Numbered from the stretch's first letter, positions 28,845 through 39,482 are shown. The stretch is 64,000 nt of DNA from Gammaproteobacteria bacterium (GCA_028821145.1 JAPPHC010000052.1:42494-106493), one strand, 5' to 3'. Notes: generated from the letters alone by a model not told the origin. Translations and numbers: made by a program.

Positions 28845-28870
28845 GGGAACTTAAAGCCTGGAGGAAAGAT

Positions 28871-28880
28871 ATACTAATAT
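28871..28880. promoter_or_regulatory. ATACTAATAT motif (plus adjacent ATATACT) between divergent mauB and GlcG-like genes
   Basis: Seen directly; near-palindromic, AT-rich in a GC-rich context. Confidence 0.35.
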
Positions 28881-28906
28881 ACTCGGGCAGGAAGGGGCAG
28901 TTCATC

Positions 28907-29401
28907 ATGAACGTGAAAACAGGATACCTGACCTTACTCGGGGCTCTTCACCTGTTATTCCCGCTGCAGCCCTCATACGCACAGTCCATGCGCCCGACGC
29001 TGGATTCCGATGCGGCGCAGACCATCATTGAAGCGTGCAAGCGGAAAGCTCTGGAAAACGACTGGAAAATGGCGATCGCCATTTACGACGACAGGGCGAC
29101 TCTTTTGGCTTTCCTGAGGATGGACGGCGTCAAGACCGGTAACGTCAGGATCGCGCTTCTCAAGGCGGAGGCAGCGGCAAGCTACGGCCGGCCAACGAAA
29201 TTGTGGGCCGAGCGCGCGGAGAAGAATCCCGCTTACCTGGGGTTGCCCGCCTTTCCCGGGTTCGGCGGAGGGGAAGCCATCCTTGCGAGCGATGGAACGT
29301 TACTGGGCGGAGTCGGTGTTTCCGGTTCGTCGGACAGCAACGACGCAGCCTGCGCGCAGGCCGGCATTCTCGCGGCGGAATTGCAATTCCAGACGAATTG
29401 A
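28907..29401 (+). CDS. Exported GlcG/HbpS-like (heme-binding family) protein
   Basis: MNVKTGYLTLLGALHLLFPLQPSYAQ signal; WKMAIAIYDDRATLLAFLRMDGV; KNPAYLGLPAFPGFGGGEAILASDGTLLGGVGVSG. Confidence 0.8.
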   Translation: MNVKTGYLTLLGALHLLFPLQPSYAQSMRPTLDSDAAQTIIEACKRKALENDWKMAIAIYDDRATLLAFLRMDGVKTGNVRIALLKAEAAASYGRPTKLWAERAEKNPAYLGLPAFPGFGGGEAILASDGTLLGGVGVSGSSDSNDAACAQAGILAAELQFQTN

Positions 29402-29443
29402 GATAATTATCAGCGCAACGACCTTCTCGACGGAACTTCAGGC

Positions 29444-30163
29444 GTGAATCGAACGGATCTGAACATTCTGGACATGAAAGTGGCGCCCCTGAGGGTGAAG
29501 GTGGCGCATATGCTCCGTGAGGAAATCACCTCGGGACGACTTCCGCTTGGATCCCAGATTTCCGAGCAAAGCATAGCGGAAGACCTGCAAATCAGTCGGA
29601 CTCCCGTACGGGAAGCGATCATGTCGCTTGCCGTGGAGGGGCTTGTGGATGTAAGACCCCAGTCCGGCACCTACGTTTTTGGCCCCGACCCCGATGAAAT
29701 CGTGTCGATCTGCCAGATGCGTCTCGTGCTGGAATCGGCGGCGCTCAAGATTCTGGCGAAATCCGACCACAAGGAAATTTTCGTTCAGACATTGGTCGAC
29801 AATGTGAGACAGGCCGCCAAGGCGCTCAGCGTGAGTCTCGAAGAGTGTCATCAACTGGACACCGCTTTTCACCGTGCACTGATCGAGGCGAGCGAGAATC
29901 CTTTTCTCATTCAGTCCTATCACGGCATTTCCAACCGATTGCATGCTCTAAGGCAACTGTTGCCTTTCACAAAGACCCGATTGAATGCCGCGCTGAAACA
30001 GCATCGTCAATTGATCGCGGCCATTAAGGAAAACGAAATAAAGGGCGCGCAGTCGATTATTGAAGAGCATATTGCCAACGTGGAGGCCATGCTTCTTCAG
30101 AGGCTCGACAAGCCCAGGGACAGTCACACGGTGATTCGCTCGCGCGGTTCCAGACGCGGTTAG
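29444..30163 (+). CDS. GntR-family transcriptional regulator (FCD type)
   Basis: LREEITSGRLPLGSQISEQSIAEDLQISRTPVREAIMSLAVEGLV wHTH; C-terminal FCD-like D..FH / H / H residues. Confidence 0.92.
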   Translation: MNRTDLNILDMKVAPLRVKVAHMLREEITSGRLPLGSQISEQSIAEDLQISRTPVREAIMSLAVEGLVDVRPQSGTYVFGPDPDEIVSICQMRLVLESAALKILAKSDHKEIFVQTLVDNVRQAAKALSVSLEECHQLDTAFHRALIEASENPFLIQSYHGISNRLHALRQLLPFTKTRLNAALKQHRQLIAAIKENEIKGAQSIIEEHIANVEAMLLQRLDKPRDSHTVIRSRGSRRG

Positions 30164-30211
30164 ACTCGCTTCGGCATGAGGCGGCGCCGCGGCTGCGTCC
30201 GGCGCAAGCCG

Positions 30212-31618
30212 CTATCTGGGCGACGGATGGGCAACCCCGCCCTTGATCACCATTTCGATTGAACAGAGCGCAGCGATTTCTTTCGTCGGATCCGTCGAGG
30301 TGGCAATTACGTCGGCGTAGTATCCCTCCTGGATCCTGCCGATTCTGTCCGCCATGCCCAGATTCTCCGCGGCGTTGACAAACGAGGCCAGCAGGGCCTC
30401 CTCGTTTGAAAGGCCGGCTTCCACCAGCAGGCCGAACTCTCCGCAGTTCTTGCCGTGACCGTCCATGCCGGAATCCGAACCAAGAGCAATCCTTATTCCC
30501 GCTTCATGCGCCTTGCGGGTTGCCGTGAGCATCTGAGGACCCACGACGAGGGCTTTTTCCCTTTGACCGGCGGGGAGGGGAGAATCCTCCATTTCTGCCC
30601 AACGTGAAATGGTATCGCCGGCGAGAAGTGTCGGAACCAGAAAGGCGCCCGTCTCCCTGAAGCGAAGAATGCTGCTTTCGTCCAGAAAAGTGCCGTGCTC
30701 TATGGAATCGGCGCCCGCGTCCAAAGCGGCATTGATTCCGTCCAGGCCGTGGGCATGGGCCGCAACCCTTCGCCCCAGGGAATGGGCGGTATCGACTATT
30801 GATTCCAGCTCCGCGCTTGTGAACTGCTGACCCACGCCGGCGCTGGCTGCGCTGAGAACGCCGCCCGTGGATGTCAACTTGATGGCTTCCGCCGAGTCTC
30901 TGATTTGCCGTCGCACGGCCTTGGCGCACTCGTCCGCACCGTCGCACACGCCGGAAGGAGTAAAGAATTCGAAAAGTCCGTGCCGAAACCCGGTACTCCT
31001 GTCAATATGTCCGCCTGTCGGGGTAATGGTCTGCCCCGACGCCAGGATTCTTGGACCGGCAACGTCACCGCGGCTGATTCCATCACGCAGCGCATATATC
31101 GAATCGGGTCCTCGGGCGCCCAGGTCGCGAACCGTGGTAAACCCGGCCAAAAGAGTCCTCTTGGCGGCCGCCGCGCCAAGAATGGCGCGGTCCGCGTCCG
31201 AAAGAACCACAAAGCCCAGGCGCCTGTTACCTACCGGCAGCGCGGTGAGATGGACATGTCCGTCTATCAGCCCTGGAAGAACGTAACTGTCCTTGAGATC
31301 AATCAATGTCGCGGAGCTCGAATCCTCAAACCCCAACTCCCCGGGGGTCGGAAAACCATCCTCCACTCGCGCGACCTTGTCCCCGACGATCACGATCGTC
31401 CTGGATTTGGTGGATTCCAGGGCCCCGTCGACGGGCGTTATCAAGGTGCCCGCATGAATGATGGTGACATTCTCGGCAAAGGCGGGATTGCCCATTAACA
31501 GACACAACAGCCCGACTATCCAACCCCGTGCCCTCCGAGCCTGAACGGCCACGGATTTACGGGCCAAAGACGACGGAGTATGCAGGGGAGTTCTGGCTTC
31601 CTGGTGGCTCAAGATCAT
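30212..31618 (-). CDS. Exported amidohydrolase
   Basis: DLKDSYVLPGLIDGHVHL; AAHAHGLDGINAALDAGADSIEHG; GSDSGMDG; ENLGMADRIGRIQEGYYADVI. Confidence 0.9.
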   Translation of the reverse strand: MILSHQEARTPLHTPSSLARKSVAVQARRARGWIVGLLCLLMGNPAFAENVTIIHAGTLITPVDGALESTKSRTIVIVGDKVARVEDGFPTPGELGFEDSSSATLIDLKDSYVLPGLIDGHVHLTALPVGNRRLGFVVLSDADRAILGAAAAKRTLLAGFTTVRDLGARGPDSIYALRDGISRGDVAGPRILASGQTITPTGGHIDRSTGFRHGLFEFFTPSGVCDGADECAKAVRRQIRDSAEAIKLTSTGGVLSAASAGVGQQFTSAELESIVDTAHSLGRRVAAHAHGLDGINAALDAGADSIEHGTFLDESSILRFRETGAFLVPTLLAGDTISRWAEMEDSPLPAGQREKALVVGPQMLTATRKAHEAGIRIALGSDSGMDGHGKNCGEFGLLVEAGLSNEEALLASFVNAAENLGMADRIGRIQEGYYADVIATSTDPTKEIAALCSIEMVIKGGVAHPSPR

Positions 31619-31656
31619 TGTTCCCTCGGCTCTGAAATGCTATCACTACCGTCGGA

Positions 31657-33114
31657 TCAACTGTAATCGCCCAGTATCTGCCGCGACTGCTGTTCGGGCG
31701 AAAGCCGATTGTTGCGCGATTCGTACAGATAGAGCGCGAGTCCGAGCGTTAGCCACACGCCGAACACGGCGATCGTGCCGCCTCCGGCGAAAGCCGGACT
31801 AGCCGGTATCAGCATCAGCATGCAAAGCGCGGCGCACACGACTATCGCGACCCAGATGTTGATCGTGCCGGCGTGGTATGGCCGCTTCAGCCCGGGCTCC
31901 AGTCGGCGCAAGCGCAGTGTCGACAAGCCCGTCATCAGGAACGCGCCGACGAATGCCAGCGAAACGCTGTTGACGATCAGGCTCAGCGCCGCGCTCCCGA
32001 CAAATGGCCCCAGAACGGCGATCAATCCGACAAACTGCACGGCATTGTGCGGCGTGTGGCGTTGCGGGTGTATCTGCGCAAACCACGCCGGCAACAGGCC
32101 TCCCCGTCCAAGCGCAAACAAAAGGCGGGTCCCCGCCATGAAGATGCCGTTCAGCGTGGAAATAATGCCGAGCAGGGCCGCCACCAGGACGGTGGTTGCG
32201 GCCCAGTCCAGCGCGAATTTCTCGCGAAACACCACGGCCAGCGGCAGCTCATCCTTGCGCTCCACGATTCGGGTCAATTCCTCGCCGGAAACCAGGTAGC
32301 TCAGAATCACTATGATCACCACGTAGAAGCACACGCCGACGGCGATCGCCGTCAGGATTGCGACGCCCAACTGGCGGGGCTTCATTGACAGGCCGGCCTC
32401 TTCGGCCGCCTGCGGAATGCAGTCGAATCCGCCGAGGAAAAATGGCACCACCACGAGCACGGCCAGGACGGACGTGGGCGCGAAACGCCACCAATCGCCG
32501 GCCCCGGCAAACAGGGGACGGAAATTGGCGAGGTCGCCGCGAACGACGGCTATGGCGACAAACAGCAGCGTGCATCCCAGCATGGCCACAATCACGATCT
32601 TCTGAAATCTTGCCGTATCGCGGGCTCCGGACCAGTTCAGCCACGCCACCCACAGTCCCGCGAGGATTCCGGGGACCAGCGCGGACATCCTGATCGGATA
32701 CCCTTGCACCTCGTACAACACCGGCGTAACCAACCGCGGCAGAATGGCTTCGGTCATTGCGCCTATGGCTATGGTTTCAAACGGCACGACGGAAACGTAG
32801 GCAAGCGCCAGCACCCAGGCTGTCACGAACGCGCCAAAAGGACCAAAGGCCTTGAAAGCGAACGCCAACTCGCCGCCCGTAACCGGCATGGCAGCGGTCA
32901 GCTCCGCATAGCACTTGCCCACCGGAACAAACAGAATGCCGGCCACGATGAACGCAAGGACGGCGCCAAGGGTTCCACCGCTGATCAGCCACTGGCCCGA
33001 ATAAACGACCCACCCGACACCGATCATTACGCCGAAGCCGATCGCGACGTAATCCTTGAATGTAATGCTTCGCTCAAGCGCGACGCGGCCTTGAATGCTG
33101 TTGTTGCGCACCAC
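31657..33114 (-). CDS. APC-family amino acid/amine permease
   Basis: 12-TM-like; ITFKDYVAIGFGVMIGVGWVVYSGQWL; GFDCIPQAAEEAG. Confidence 0.9.
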   Translation of the reverse strand: MVRNNSIQGRVALERSITFKDYVAIGFGVMIGVGWVVYSGQWLISGGTLGAVLAFIVAGILFVPVGKCYAELTAAMPVTGGELAFAFKAFGPFGAFVTAWVLALAYVSVVPFETIAIGAMTEAILPRLVTPVLYEVQGYPIRMSALVPGILAGLWVAWLNWSGARDTARFQKIVIVAMLGCTLLFVAIAVVRGDLANFRPLFAGAGDWWRFAPTSVLAVLVVVPFFLGGFDCIPQAAEEAGLSMKPRQLGVAILTAIAVGVCFYVVIIVILSYLVSGEELTRIVERKDELPLAVVFREKFALDWAATTVLVAALLGIISTLNGIFMAGTRLLFALGRGGLLPAWFAQIHPQRHTPHNAVQFVGLIAVLGPFVGSAALSLIVNSVSLAFVGAFLMTGLSTLRLRRLEPGLKRPYHAGTINIWVAIVVCAALCMLMLIPASPAFAGGGTIAVFGVWLTLGLALYLYESRNNRLSPEQQSRQILGDYS

Positions 33115-33209
33115 TTGCAGGAATCCGACTAGTAGCGTGCTAATATATCAATTCTTCGATTCCGGCGGTTCGATCCGGCCGTCCGAAAAAGCTGCGCAAA
33201 CGATCACGC

Positions 33210-33983
33210 ATGGGCCAACCCAGGAAAAAACGGGTGGTGGTTACGGCTGGCGCATCCGGCATAGGCCGCGCCATCGCCGAGCGATTTCTCAAGGAAAACG
33301 CCTCGGTCCACATTTGCGATATCAGCGAACGCTTCCTGTCCGACGCGAAGCAGGCGAACCCGCGGTTGCGGGGATCGGTTGCTGACGTCAGCGATGCTTC
33401 GCAGGTCGAGCGGTTCTTCCGGGACGCGATGACGGATCTCGGCGGGATTGACGTGCTGGTCAATAACGCGGGCATTTCAGGACCCCGCGCCCCGGTTGAT
33501 GCCATCGACTATGCCGACTGGAACGAGACGATCGCGACTAACCTCAGTTCGATGTTCTACTGCGTCAAGCAGGTTGTGCCGGTGATGAAGGATCAGGGGT
33601 CGGGCTGCATCGTGAACATCTCGACCAGCTCCGCCAGGACCGGCCTTCCCGATCGCTTGCCCTATGTTGCCTCCAAGGTCGGAGTGCTCGGCCTTACGCA
33701 CAACCTTGCGCGCGAACTGGGCCCGTTCGGCATTCGATGCAACGCCATATTGCCGGGACTCATCGACAACCCCCGGGGACGCGCCCTGGTCGCCCGGCTG
33801 GCAGACGAGCGGGGCGTGGATGACGCACGGGCGGAAGAAGGCTTCCTGAGCCATATCTCGATGAGGACCTGGATTCAGCCCGCCGAGATTGCGGAAACGG
33901 CCTGCTTTCTTGCTTCGGAAGCGGCCCGGCATATCACCGCGCAGGAAATCGCCGTGGATGGAAATGTCGAATGGGAAATCTGA
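33210..33983 (+). CDS. Short-chain dehydrogenase/reductase
   Basis: VVVTAGASGIGRAIAERFLKEN; NNAGISGP; PYVASKVGVLGLTHNLARELGPFGIRCNAILPG. Confidence 0.95.
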   Translation: MGQPRKKRVVVTAGASGIGRAIAERFLKENASVHICDISERFLSDAKQANPRLRGSVADVSDASQVERFFRDAMTDLGGIDVLVNNAGISGPRAPVDAIDYADWNETIATNLSSMFYCVKQVVPVMKDQGSGCIVNISTSSARTGLPDRLPYVASKVGVLGLTHNLARELGPFGIRCNAILPGLIDNPRGRALVARLADERGVDDARAEEGFLSHISMRTWIQPAEIAETACFLASEAARHITAQEIAVDGNVEWEI

Positions 33984-34039
33984 GGGCCTGTGAAGCGGCG
34001 TCCCTGTTGCAACACACTGAAACGAGGTAATCGCATCCG

Positions 34040-34936
34040 ATGCAAGACAAAGTCATATTGACGTGCGCAGTTACCGGCAATGCGCCCTTCAACCGAAAGC
34101 ACCCCAGCTTCCCCGTCACGCCGGCCGAAATCAGCAATGCCGTTGTCGAAGCGGCTTCAGCAGGGGCCTCGGTGGCCCACATTCACGTGCGTGATCCGGA
34201 AACCGGGGAAGGCAGCCGTGACGTACACCTGTTTCGCGAGGTCGTGGACCGGGTCCGCGACTCCGGTGTCAATATCGTCATCAATCTGACCGCGGGAATG
34301 GGCGCGTTTTTCATGCCCGATCCCGAGGACGAAGGCCGGGCCCTGCCGGAGTCTGATGTTGTGGGCGTGGAAGAACGCATCGAGCACCTGGTGGACTGCC
34401 TGCCGGAAATGGCATCGCTTGACATCACGACCGGCAACCAGGTTGAGGGAGGCAAGGAATTCGTCTACCTGAACACCACGAGGACGCTGCGCGCGATGGC
34501 CAGACGATTCCAGGAATTGAAGGTCAAGCCGGAACTGGAGGTTTTTCAGGCGGGAGACGTCCTTTTCGGGAATCAGTTGATCAAGGAAGGCCTGGTCGAC
34601 GACCCTCCGCTGTTTCAGATTGTTCTGGGGGTTCTTTGGGCTTCTCCGGCCACCCCGGAATCGATGATGTACATGAAGAGCCTGCTGCCGAAGGACGCGC
34701 ACTGGGCCGCATTCGGAATTGCCCGGATGGAGATGCCGATGGTGGCGCAGGCGGTCCTCCTGGGAGGCCACGTCCGCGTGGGACTGGAAGACAATCTCTA
34801 CCTGTCGCGGGGCGTGTTCGCGACCAACGGACAGCTGGTGGAGCGGGCGCGGAAGATTGTTGAGCATATGGGCGTGGAGGTAGCGACGCCCGACGAGACT
34901 AGGGAAATGCTCGGGCTCCATAATCATGGGCGCTAG
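34040..34936 (+). CDS. BKACE (DUF849, beta-keto acid cleavage enzyme)-like protein
   Basis: MQDKVILTCAVTGNAPFNRKHPSFPVTPAEISNAVVEAASAGASVAHIHVRDPETG; GHVRVGLEDNLYLSRG. Confidence 0.92.
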   Translation: MQDKVILTCAVTGNAPFNRKHPSFPVTPAEISNAVVEAASAGASVAHIHVRDPETGEGSRDVHLFREVVDRVRDSGVNIVINLTAGMGAFFMPDPEDEGRALPESDVVGVEERIEHLVDCLPEMASLDITTGNQVEGGKEFVYLNTTRTLRAMARRFQELKVKPELEVFQAGDVLFGNQLIKEGLVDDPPLFQIVLGVLWASPATPESMMYMKSLLPKDAHWAAFGIARMEMPMVAQAVLLGGHVRVGLEDNLYLSRGVFATNGQLVERARKIVEHMGVEVATPDETREMLGLHNHGR

Positions 34937-37900
34937 GCGCAACGCAAGCCGTCCCTTTCTTCAATTTGGCCCAGTGAGCCGGTTCGGGAAGTCCGGCCTG
35001 GCCTGTATTGCGGCGTGCCTGGCCGCGGCAGCCCTGAATCCCTTCACGCTGGCCGAGGCGCAAAGTCTGGGCCCCACCTGCGCTGTTCCGGGCGACTGGG
35101 ACGTAAGCGCCGCACGCGGCAAGACGCGGCTCATCCAGTTCGAAACCGACGAGGGCACGGACATGTCGGTGGACGTCAGTCCGGATTCCACGTGGCTCGT
35201 GTTCGATCTGGTGGGGCATGTGTACCGGCTGCCCGTAACCGGCGGGCGGGCGCAATCATTGACGCAGGATTCCGGGATTGCGCTGAACTACCACCCGCGC
35301 ATATCTCCCGATGGCCGGACCATCGTATTCGTCTCGGACAGGGCGGGGAACGACAACCTCTGGCTGATGGACGGGGATGGAAGCAACCCGCGCCCCCTGC
35401 TGCTGGACTCGCGCAGCCGCATGGTGGAGCCGGTCTGGCTGCCCGACGGGACGGGCGTGCTGTTCACGCGCCTTCATGTGACGAGCTACGGGATATACCG
35501 ATCCGAGGACCGGCTATGGAAAGTGACTCTGGATGGCCAGGCCGAACCGTTGCTGGAAAAGGACCAGCCGGCAGGCACCGGGCGGTTCGCAGGCTCCGAG
35601 CGGCTTTCCTGGCCGTCCGTTACGCCGGACGGTCGCCAGGTTTATTTCGGGCGCGCTGATTTCGACGGCTCCAATCGAGAGGTGCATCGGCTCGACCTGG
35701 CCAATGGAAACCGGGACCGGATAACGCCGGGCGATCTTTCGGAAACCTGCTGTGCCAGCAGTGCTGTGCCCGACATCACAGGCGTTGCGGCGCCGGAAGT
35801 GTCGCCGGACGGCCGGTTTCTCGCATTTGTGCGCAAGTTGCCGGGAGTGTCGGTCCAGTACGGCGATATCGAGCTTGATTCCGCTACGGGCCTTTGGATT
35901 CGGGACCTCCAAACCGGGCAGGAGCGGCTGCTGATGGCGCCCATCACGCCCGATTTGATGAACCAGCACCCCCCGTGGCAGGTGCGCGTTTTGCCCGGCT
36001 ACGACTGGGCGGCGGACGGCGAATCGATCTTCCTGTCGGAAGGCGGCAAGATCCGTCGCGTGTGGCTGGAAACCGGCGCGGTGGAAACCATCGAGTTCGT
36101 GGCGGAAGTGCGGCGCAGCATATCGGAGCAGGCAAGGCGCGTGGGCAAACTGGACACACAGCCGCGCGCTCCCAGGCTGATACGCTGGCCGACATTGTCG
36201 GAGGACGGCCAATGGCTGGCGTATGCCGCCGCGGGGGATGTGTGGCTTGAGTCGGTGTCCGGACCGGCCGTCCTGAAGGCGCCGCTGGCCGACACTGCCA
36301 ATACCGCTCTTTCTCCCGCCTTTTCTCCCGACTCGGCGCAACTGGCCTTTGTCGAGCTCGATGGCGCGCGCAGCGCGGTATCCGTTTTCGAAATCGCAGG
36401 GACATCGGTGCGGGTGCTGCGAAACGACGCCATCTATTTCGGCTTGCGTTGGGACAGTGCAGGGGAGTTTGTCTACGCGTTTCGTTATCCGCCGGGTCTG
36501 GACTGGCGCCCCGAATCGGGTCTCTGGAGCCTGGTTCGCATATCGGCGGCTGACGGCGCGATCGAGACGCTCTTGACCAATCAGTTCGCCAATCCGCTCA
36601 GCGTTACGACGGATGGCCGGATCGGATTCCACCGCCCGTGGTCGCCTACCTCCCGGGATCGTTACAACACAAGCCGAGGAACGCTGGTGCCGGACGGGCG
36701 GGAATACGTTACGGTGTCCGCAGACGGCGGAGACTTGCGTATTGAAGCCGTAGTCCCCGGCGTGGTGCAGGGCGCCGCGCTTTCGCCGGACGGGCGTCAG
36801 CTTGCGGTTGAGCAAAGGCAGGACATCTACCTGGCCGATCTGGCGCAGGCGGACGGCGCCGCGACTGTGGATATTCTGACCGGTGGCGGCGTCGTTGCCG
36901 CTCGCCTGAGCAACGACGGCGGTTACTACGCAAGCTGGAGCGCCGGCGCGCTGGTCTTCGCGAGCGCCGCTGAGATTCGTTCTCTGCGACCAGGCGCAGG
37001 CGGCGTGACCTCGTCGCGCACTGTCAAGGCCCGGATAGAACCTCCCCGCCCCGGAACCCTTGCGCTGAGCAACGGCCGGATCATCACGATGGCCGATCGC
37101 GCGCCGCCCGAGCCGGGGTCCATTCTGATTGACGGCGGACGGATCGTTTGCGTGGGCGATTGCGATGTTTCAGCCGCGGAACATGCGATCGACCTCAAGG
37201 GCGCCTGGATAACGCCTGGGTTGATTGACATGCACGCGCATCTGCATCGCGGCCCGGCCATCGGCGTGCTCGGGCCGAAAAGCTACCGGCACGCGCTGAC
37301 CCTGGCCTACGGTTTCACAACCGCGAACGATCCGTCGAACGGTATGCGAAAGTGGTCGGTTGCGCTCACCGACATGATCGACGCCGGCAAGATGGTGGGG
37401 CCGCGAACGATTTCCAATACCGAGGCGATTACGACGTACGCCGAGGGCGTCAACGGACAAAACCTCGATCCGCTGGTTTCCCTTGACGTGGCAAGGGACC
37501 ACGTGACGCGCAAGCGACGGCTGGGCGGGATTCTCATGAAGGAGTACCGGAATTGCACCCGGGCGCAGCGCCAGTGGATTGTCGAAGCCGCGAAGGAGCA
37601 GGGGCTTGGGGTCACGTCGGAAAACGGCAACCTGAATTACACACTGTCGAAGGTCATGGACGGCCAGACCGGCTGGGAGCACATGCTGATCAACGTGCCG
37701 CTCTACCGGGACATCACCGAGTTTTTCGGACGCGCAAAGGCCACCTACTCGGCCACGATATCGATCAGCGATTACCCGCATGCGAACGGTCTGGACCTGT
37801 TCATGTCGCGCCAGGACATTCTGGACATCGCGAAATTGAGATACTGGTACCCCGGCCTCGAACTGCTGGCCCGCCGCATTTTTACGAACCGCCCCCAAAC

Positions 37901-38315
37901 CCACTACACGATTCCGCTGATTGCGCGCGGGGCGGCGCATATCAAGCAGGCCGGCGGAACGGTCGCGGTCGGAGGCCACGGCGAGATTTTCGGAGCAGGC
38001 GGATTGTGGGACATGCAGGCGCTGGCCACGGGCATGTCGCCGCGCCAGGTTCTTGAGGCCGCCACGATCGACGGTGCGCGGTTCATGGGACTCGGCGACG
38101 ATCTCGGCACAATCGAGGCAGGCAAAATGGCGGACCTGGCCGTGTTCGAGGCCAACCCGCTGGAAACGATCGATAACGTCGAACGGGTAAGGCTCGTGAT
38201 CAAGGGAGGCGTCGTTTACGACGCATTTACGCTGGATCAGCTGTGGCCCGAAACGGTGCCGTACGGATTCAAGCCCTGGCGGACCATTGGAGACATGAGC
38301 GGCCGCGACCGCTGA
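34926..38315 (+). CDS. TolB-like beta-propeller plus amidohydrolase fusion protein, exported
   Basis: 1129 aa; repeated SPDGRxIVFVSDRAGNDNLWLMD propeller motifs; C-terminal ITPGLIDMHAHLHRG and IEAGKMADLAVFEANPLE amidohydrolase motifs. Confidence 0.9.
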   Translation: MGARRNASRPFLQFGPVSRFGKSGLACIAACLAAAALNPFTLAEAQSLGPTCAVPGDWDVSAARGKTRLIQFETDEGTDMSVDVSPDSTWLVFDLVGHVYRLPVTGGRAQSLTQDSGIALNYHPRISPDGRTIVFVSDRAGNDNLWLMDGDGSNPRPLLLDSRSRMVEPVWLPDGTGVLFTRLHVTSYGIYRSEDRLWKVTLDGQAEPLLEKDQPAGTGRFAGSERLSWPSVTPDGRQVYFGRADFDGSNREVHRLDLANGNRDRITPGDLSETCCASSAVPDITGVAAPEVSPDGRFLAFVRKLPGVSVQYGDIELDSATGLWIRDLQTGQERLLMAPITPDLMNQHPPWQVRVLPGYDWAADGESIFLSEGGKIRRVWLETGAVETIEFVAEVRRSISEQARRVGKLDTQPRAPRLIRWPTLSEDGQWLAYAAAGDVWLESVSGPAVLKAPLADTANTALSPAFSPDSAQLAFVELDGARSAVSVFEIAGTSVRVLRNDAIYFGLRWDSAGEFVYAFRYPPGLDWRPESGLWSLVRISAADGAIETLLTNQFANPLSVTTDGRIGFHRPWSPTSRDRYNTSRGTLVPDGREYVTVSADGGDLRIEAVVPGVVQGAALSPDGRQLAVEQRQDIYLADLAQADGAATVDILTGGGVVAARLSNDGGYYASWSAGALVFASAAEIRSLRPGAGGVTSSRTVKARIEPPRPGTLALSNGRIITMADRAPPEPGSILIDGGRIVCVGDCDVSAAEHAIDLKGAWITPGLIDMHAHLHRGPAIGVLGPKSYRHALTLAYGFTTANDPSNGMRKWSVALTDMIDAGKMVGPRTISNTEAITTYAEGVNGQNLDPLVSLDVARDHVTRKRRLGGILMKEYRNCTRAQRQWIVEAAKEQGLGVTSENGNLNYTLSKVMDGQTGWEHMLINVPLYRDITEFFGRAKATYSATISISDYPHANGLDLFMSRQDILDIAKLRYWYPGLELLARRIFTNRPQTHYTIPLIARGAAHIKQAGGTVAVGGHGEIFGAGGLWDMQALATGMSPRQVLEAATIDGARFMGLGDDLGTIEAGKMADLAVFEANPLETIDNVERVRLVIKGGVVYDAFTLDQLWPETVPYGFKPWRTIGDMSGRDR

Positions 38316-38328
38316 GTTTTCGCAACCT

Positions 38329-39459
38329 TCATCGCAGCCATTCCTCAAAGAACCGCGCGATCAGCGCGTACGCCTCGCGTGATTCGGGCAGGTCCGGGTC
38401 GTAGAGAAAGGTGTGGTGCTGCCCGTCCCAAAGATACATCTGGCTCTGCACACCGGCCGAACTGAGGCGGACATGGGCGTGCGCCACGTTGCTCATCTCG
38501 TGGGCCCGCGTGCCGGTCACGAATAACGTAGGCGGAAATTGCTCGTAGATCCTGCGGCTGGCGAGCGGGAAGGCGAGGGGATCGTCATAGTCCGTGTCCT
38601 GAAAATAGGACACTCGCTCCAGTTGCTTCCGCGGGCTGGCCAATATGTCCGGTGGCGTGCGGCCGCTCAGTAGATGCGACATGTAGGCCCCGTCGCCCAC
38701 GCCGAACGGCGGTCCCATTCCTTCGCAGAATATGCCTATTGCGCCGGGCGGCGGCAGGCCCTCATGGATCAGCCGGGCGGCTACCTGGCCGGTCATGGCC
38801 CCGCCTGCCGAACAGCCGTACAGGCCGATCGATTCCGGCGAATACTCGCCCAGGAGTTCCCCGTAGACGGCGACGACCTGATTCACGGCGGCCGGAAACC
38901 TGTGCTCGGGCGCCAGCAGATAGTCCACGCTGATGACCCGGATGCCGAGGGCCGCGGCGATCGGTATCGACTCGATCTGCTGTCCGGGCCCGCGGCCATC
39001 GACGTACGACCCGCCGTGCAGATTGATCAGCAATTTTCGCCGAAGATCGTCCGATACGCCGCTGGCGGGCTCAACCATAAGCGTCCGTACGCCGGCGACG
39101 TACCGTTCCGTCACCTTGCTCGGAAACGCGGCGAGCTGCTTCGCGAGCAGGGGGCGGTAGAACGTTTCGTCTTTCCGCCGCCGGTATTCGTCCAGCTCCG
39201 CGCCGCCTTCCGAAAAAGATAGCGCCGAAGGCAGTCTGGGGGCATCCCTCAAGGCAATCAGGGAAGCGTGTGACGCCTCGCTCCCGTATGCCGAGTACGG
39301 CACCGACTGACCGCTCCACCTGACCGTTCCGTCGTCCTCCAGCGAGGCCTCGGGCGATTTGGACTCATCGGGAGAGGAGCAGCCTGCGGCGGAGAGCAAG
39401 ATCGCAGCCAACACGGCGGGCACGGCGCCGGAATGACTGAGCTTCGCGAAAATCCCCAC
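38329..39459 (-). CDS. Alpha/beta hydrolase (HSL-like esterase), predicted lipoprotein
   Basis: LLINLHGGSYVDGRG oxyanion-hole motif; GLYGCSAGGAMTG nucleophile elbow; SAAGC lipobox after GTG start at 39459 (longer upstream ORF overlaps the divergent gene). Confidence 0.82.
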   Translation of the reverse strand: MGIFAKLSHSGAVPAVLAAILLSAAGCSSPDESKSPEASLEDDGTVRWSGQSVPYSAYGSEASHASLIALRDAPRLPSALSFSEGGAELDEYRRRKDETFYRPLLAKQLAAFPSKVTERYVAGVRTLMVEPASGVSDDLRRKLLINLHGGSYVDGRGPGQQIESIPIAAALGIRVISVDYLLAPEHRFPAAVNQVVAVYGELLGEYSPESIGLYGCSAGGAMTGQVAARLIHEGLPPPGAIGIFCEGMGPPFGVGDGAYMSHLLSGRTPPDILASPRKQLERVSYFQDTDYDDPLAFPLASRRIYEQFPPTLFVTGTRAHEMSNVAHAHVRLSSAGVQSQMYLWDGQHHTFLYDPDLPESREAYALIARFFEEWLR

Positions 39460-39476
39460 GGGCGCTTTCCGGAAAG

Positions 39477-39482
39477 TAGTAT
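39477..39482. promoter_or_regulatory. TAGTAT core (AAAGTAGTATATTG) between divergent hydrolase and DUF1080 genes
   Basis: Seen directly. Confidence 0.3.
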
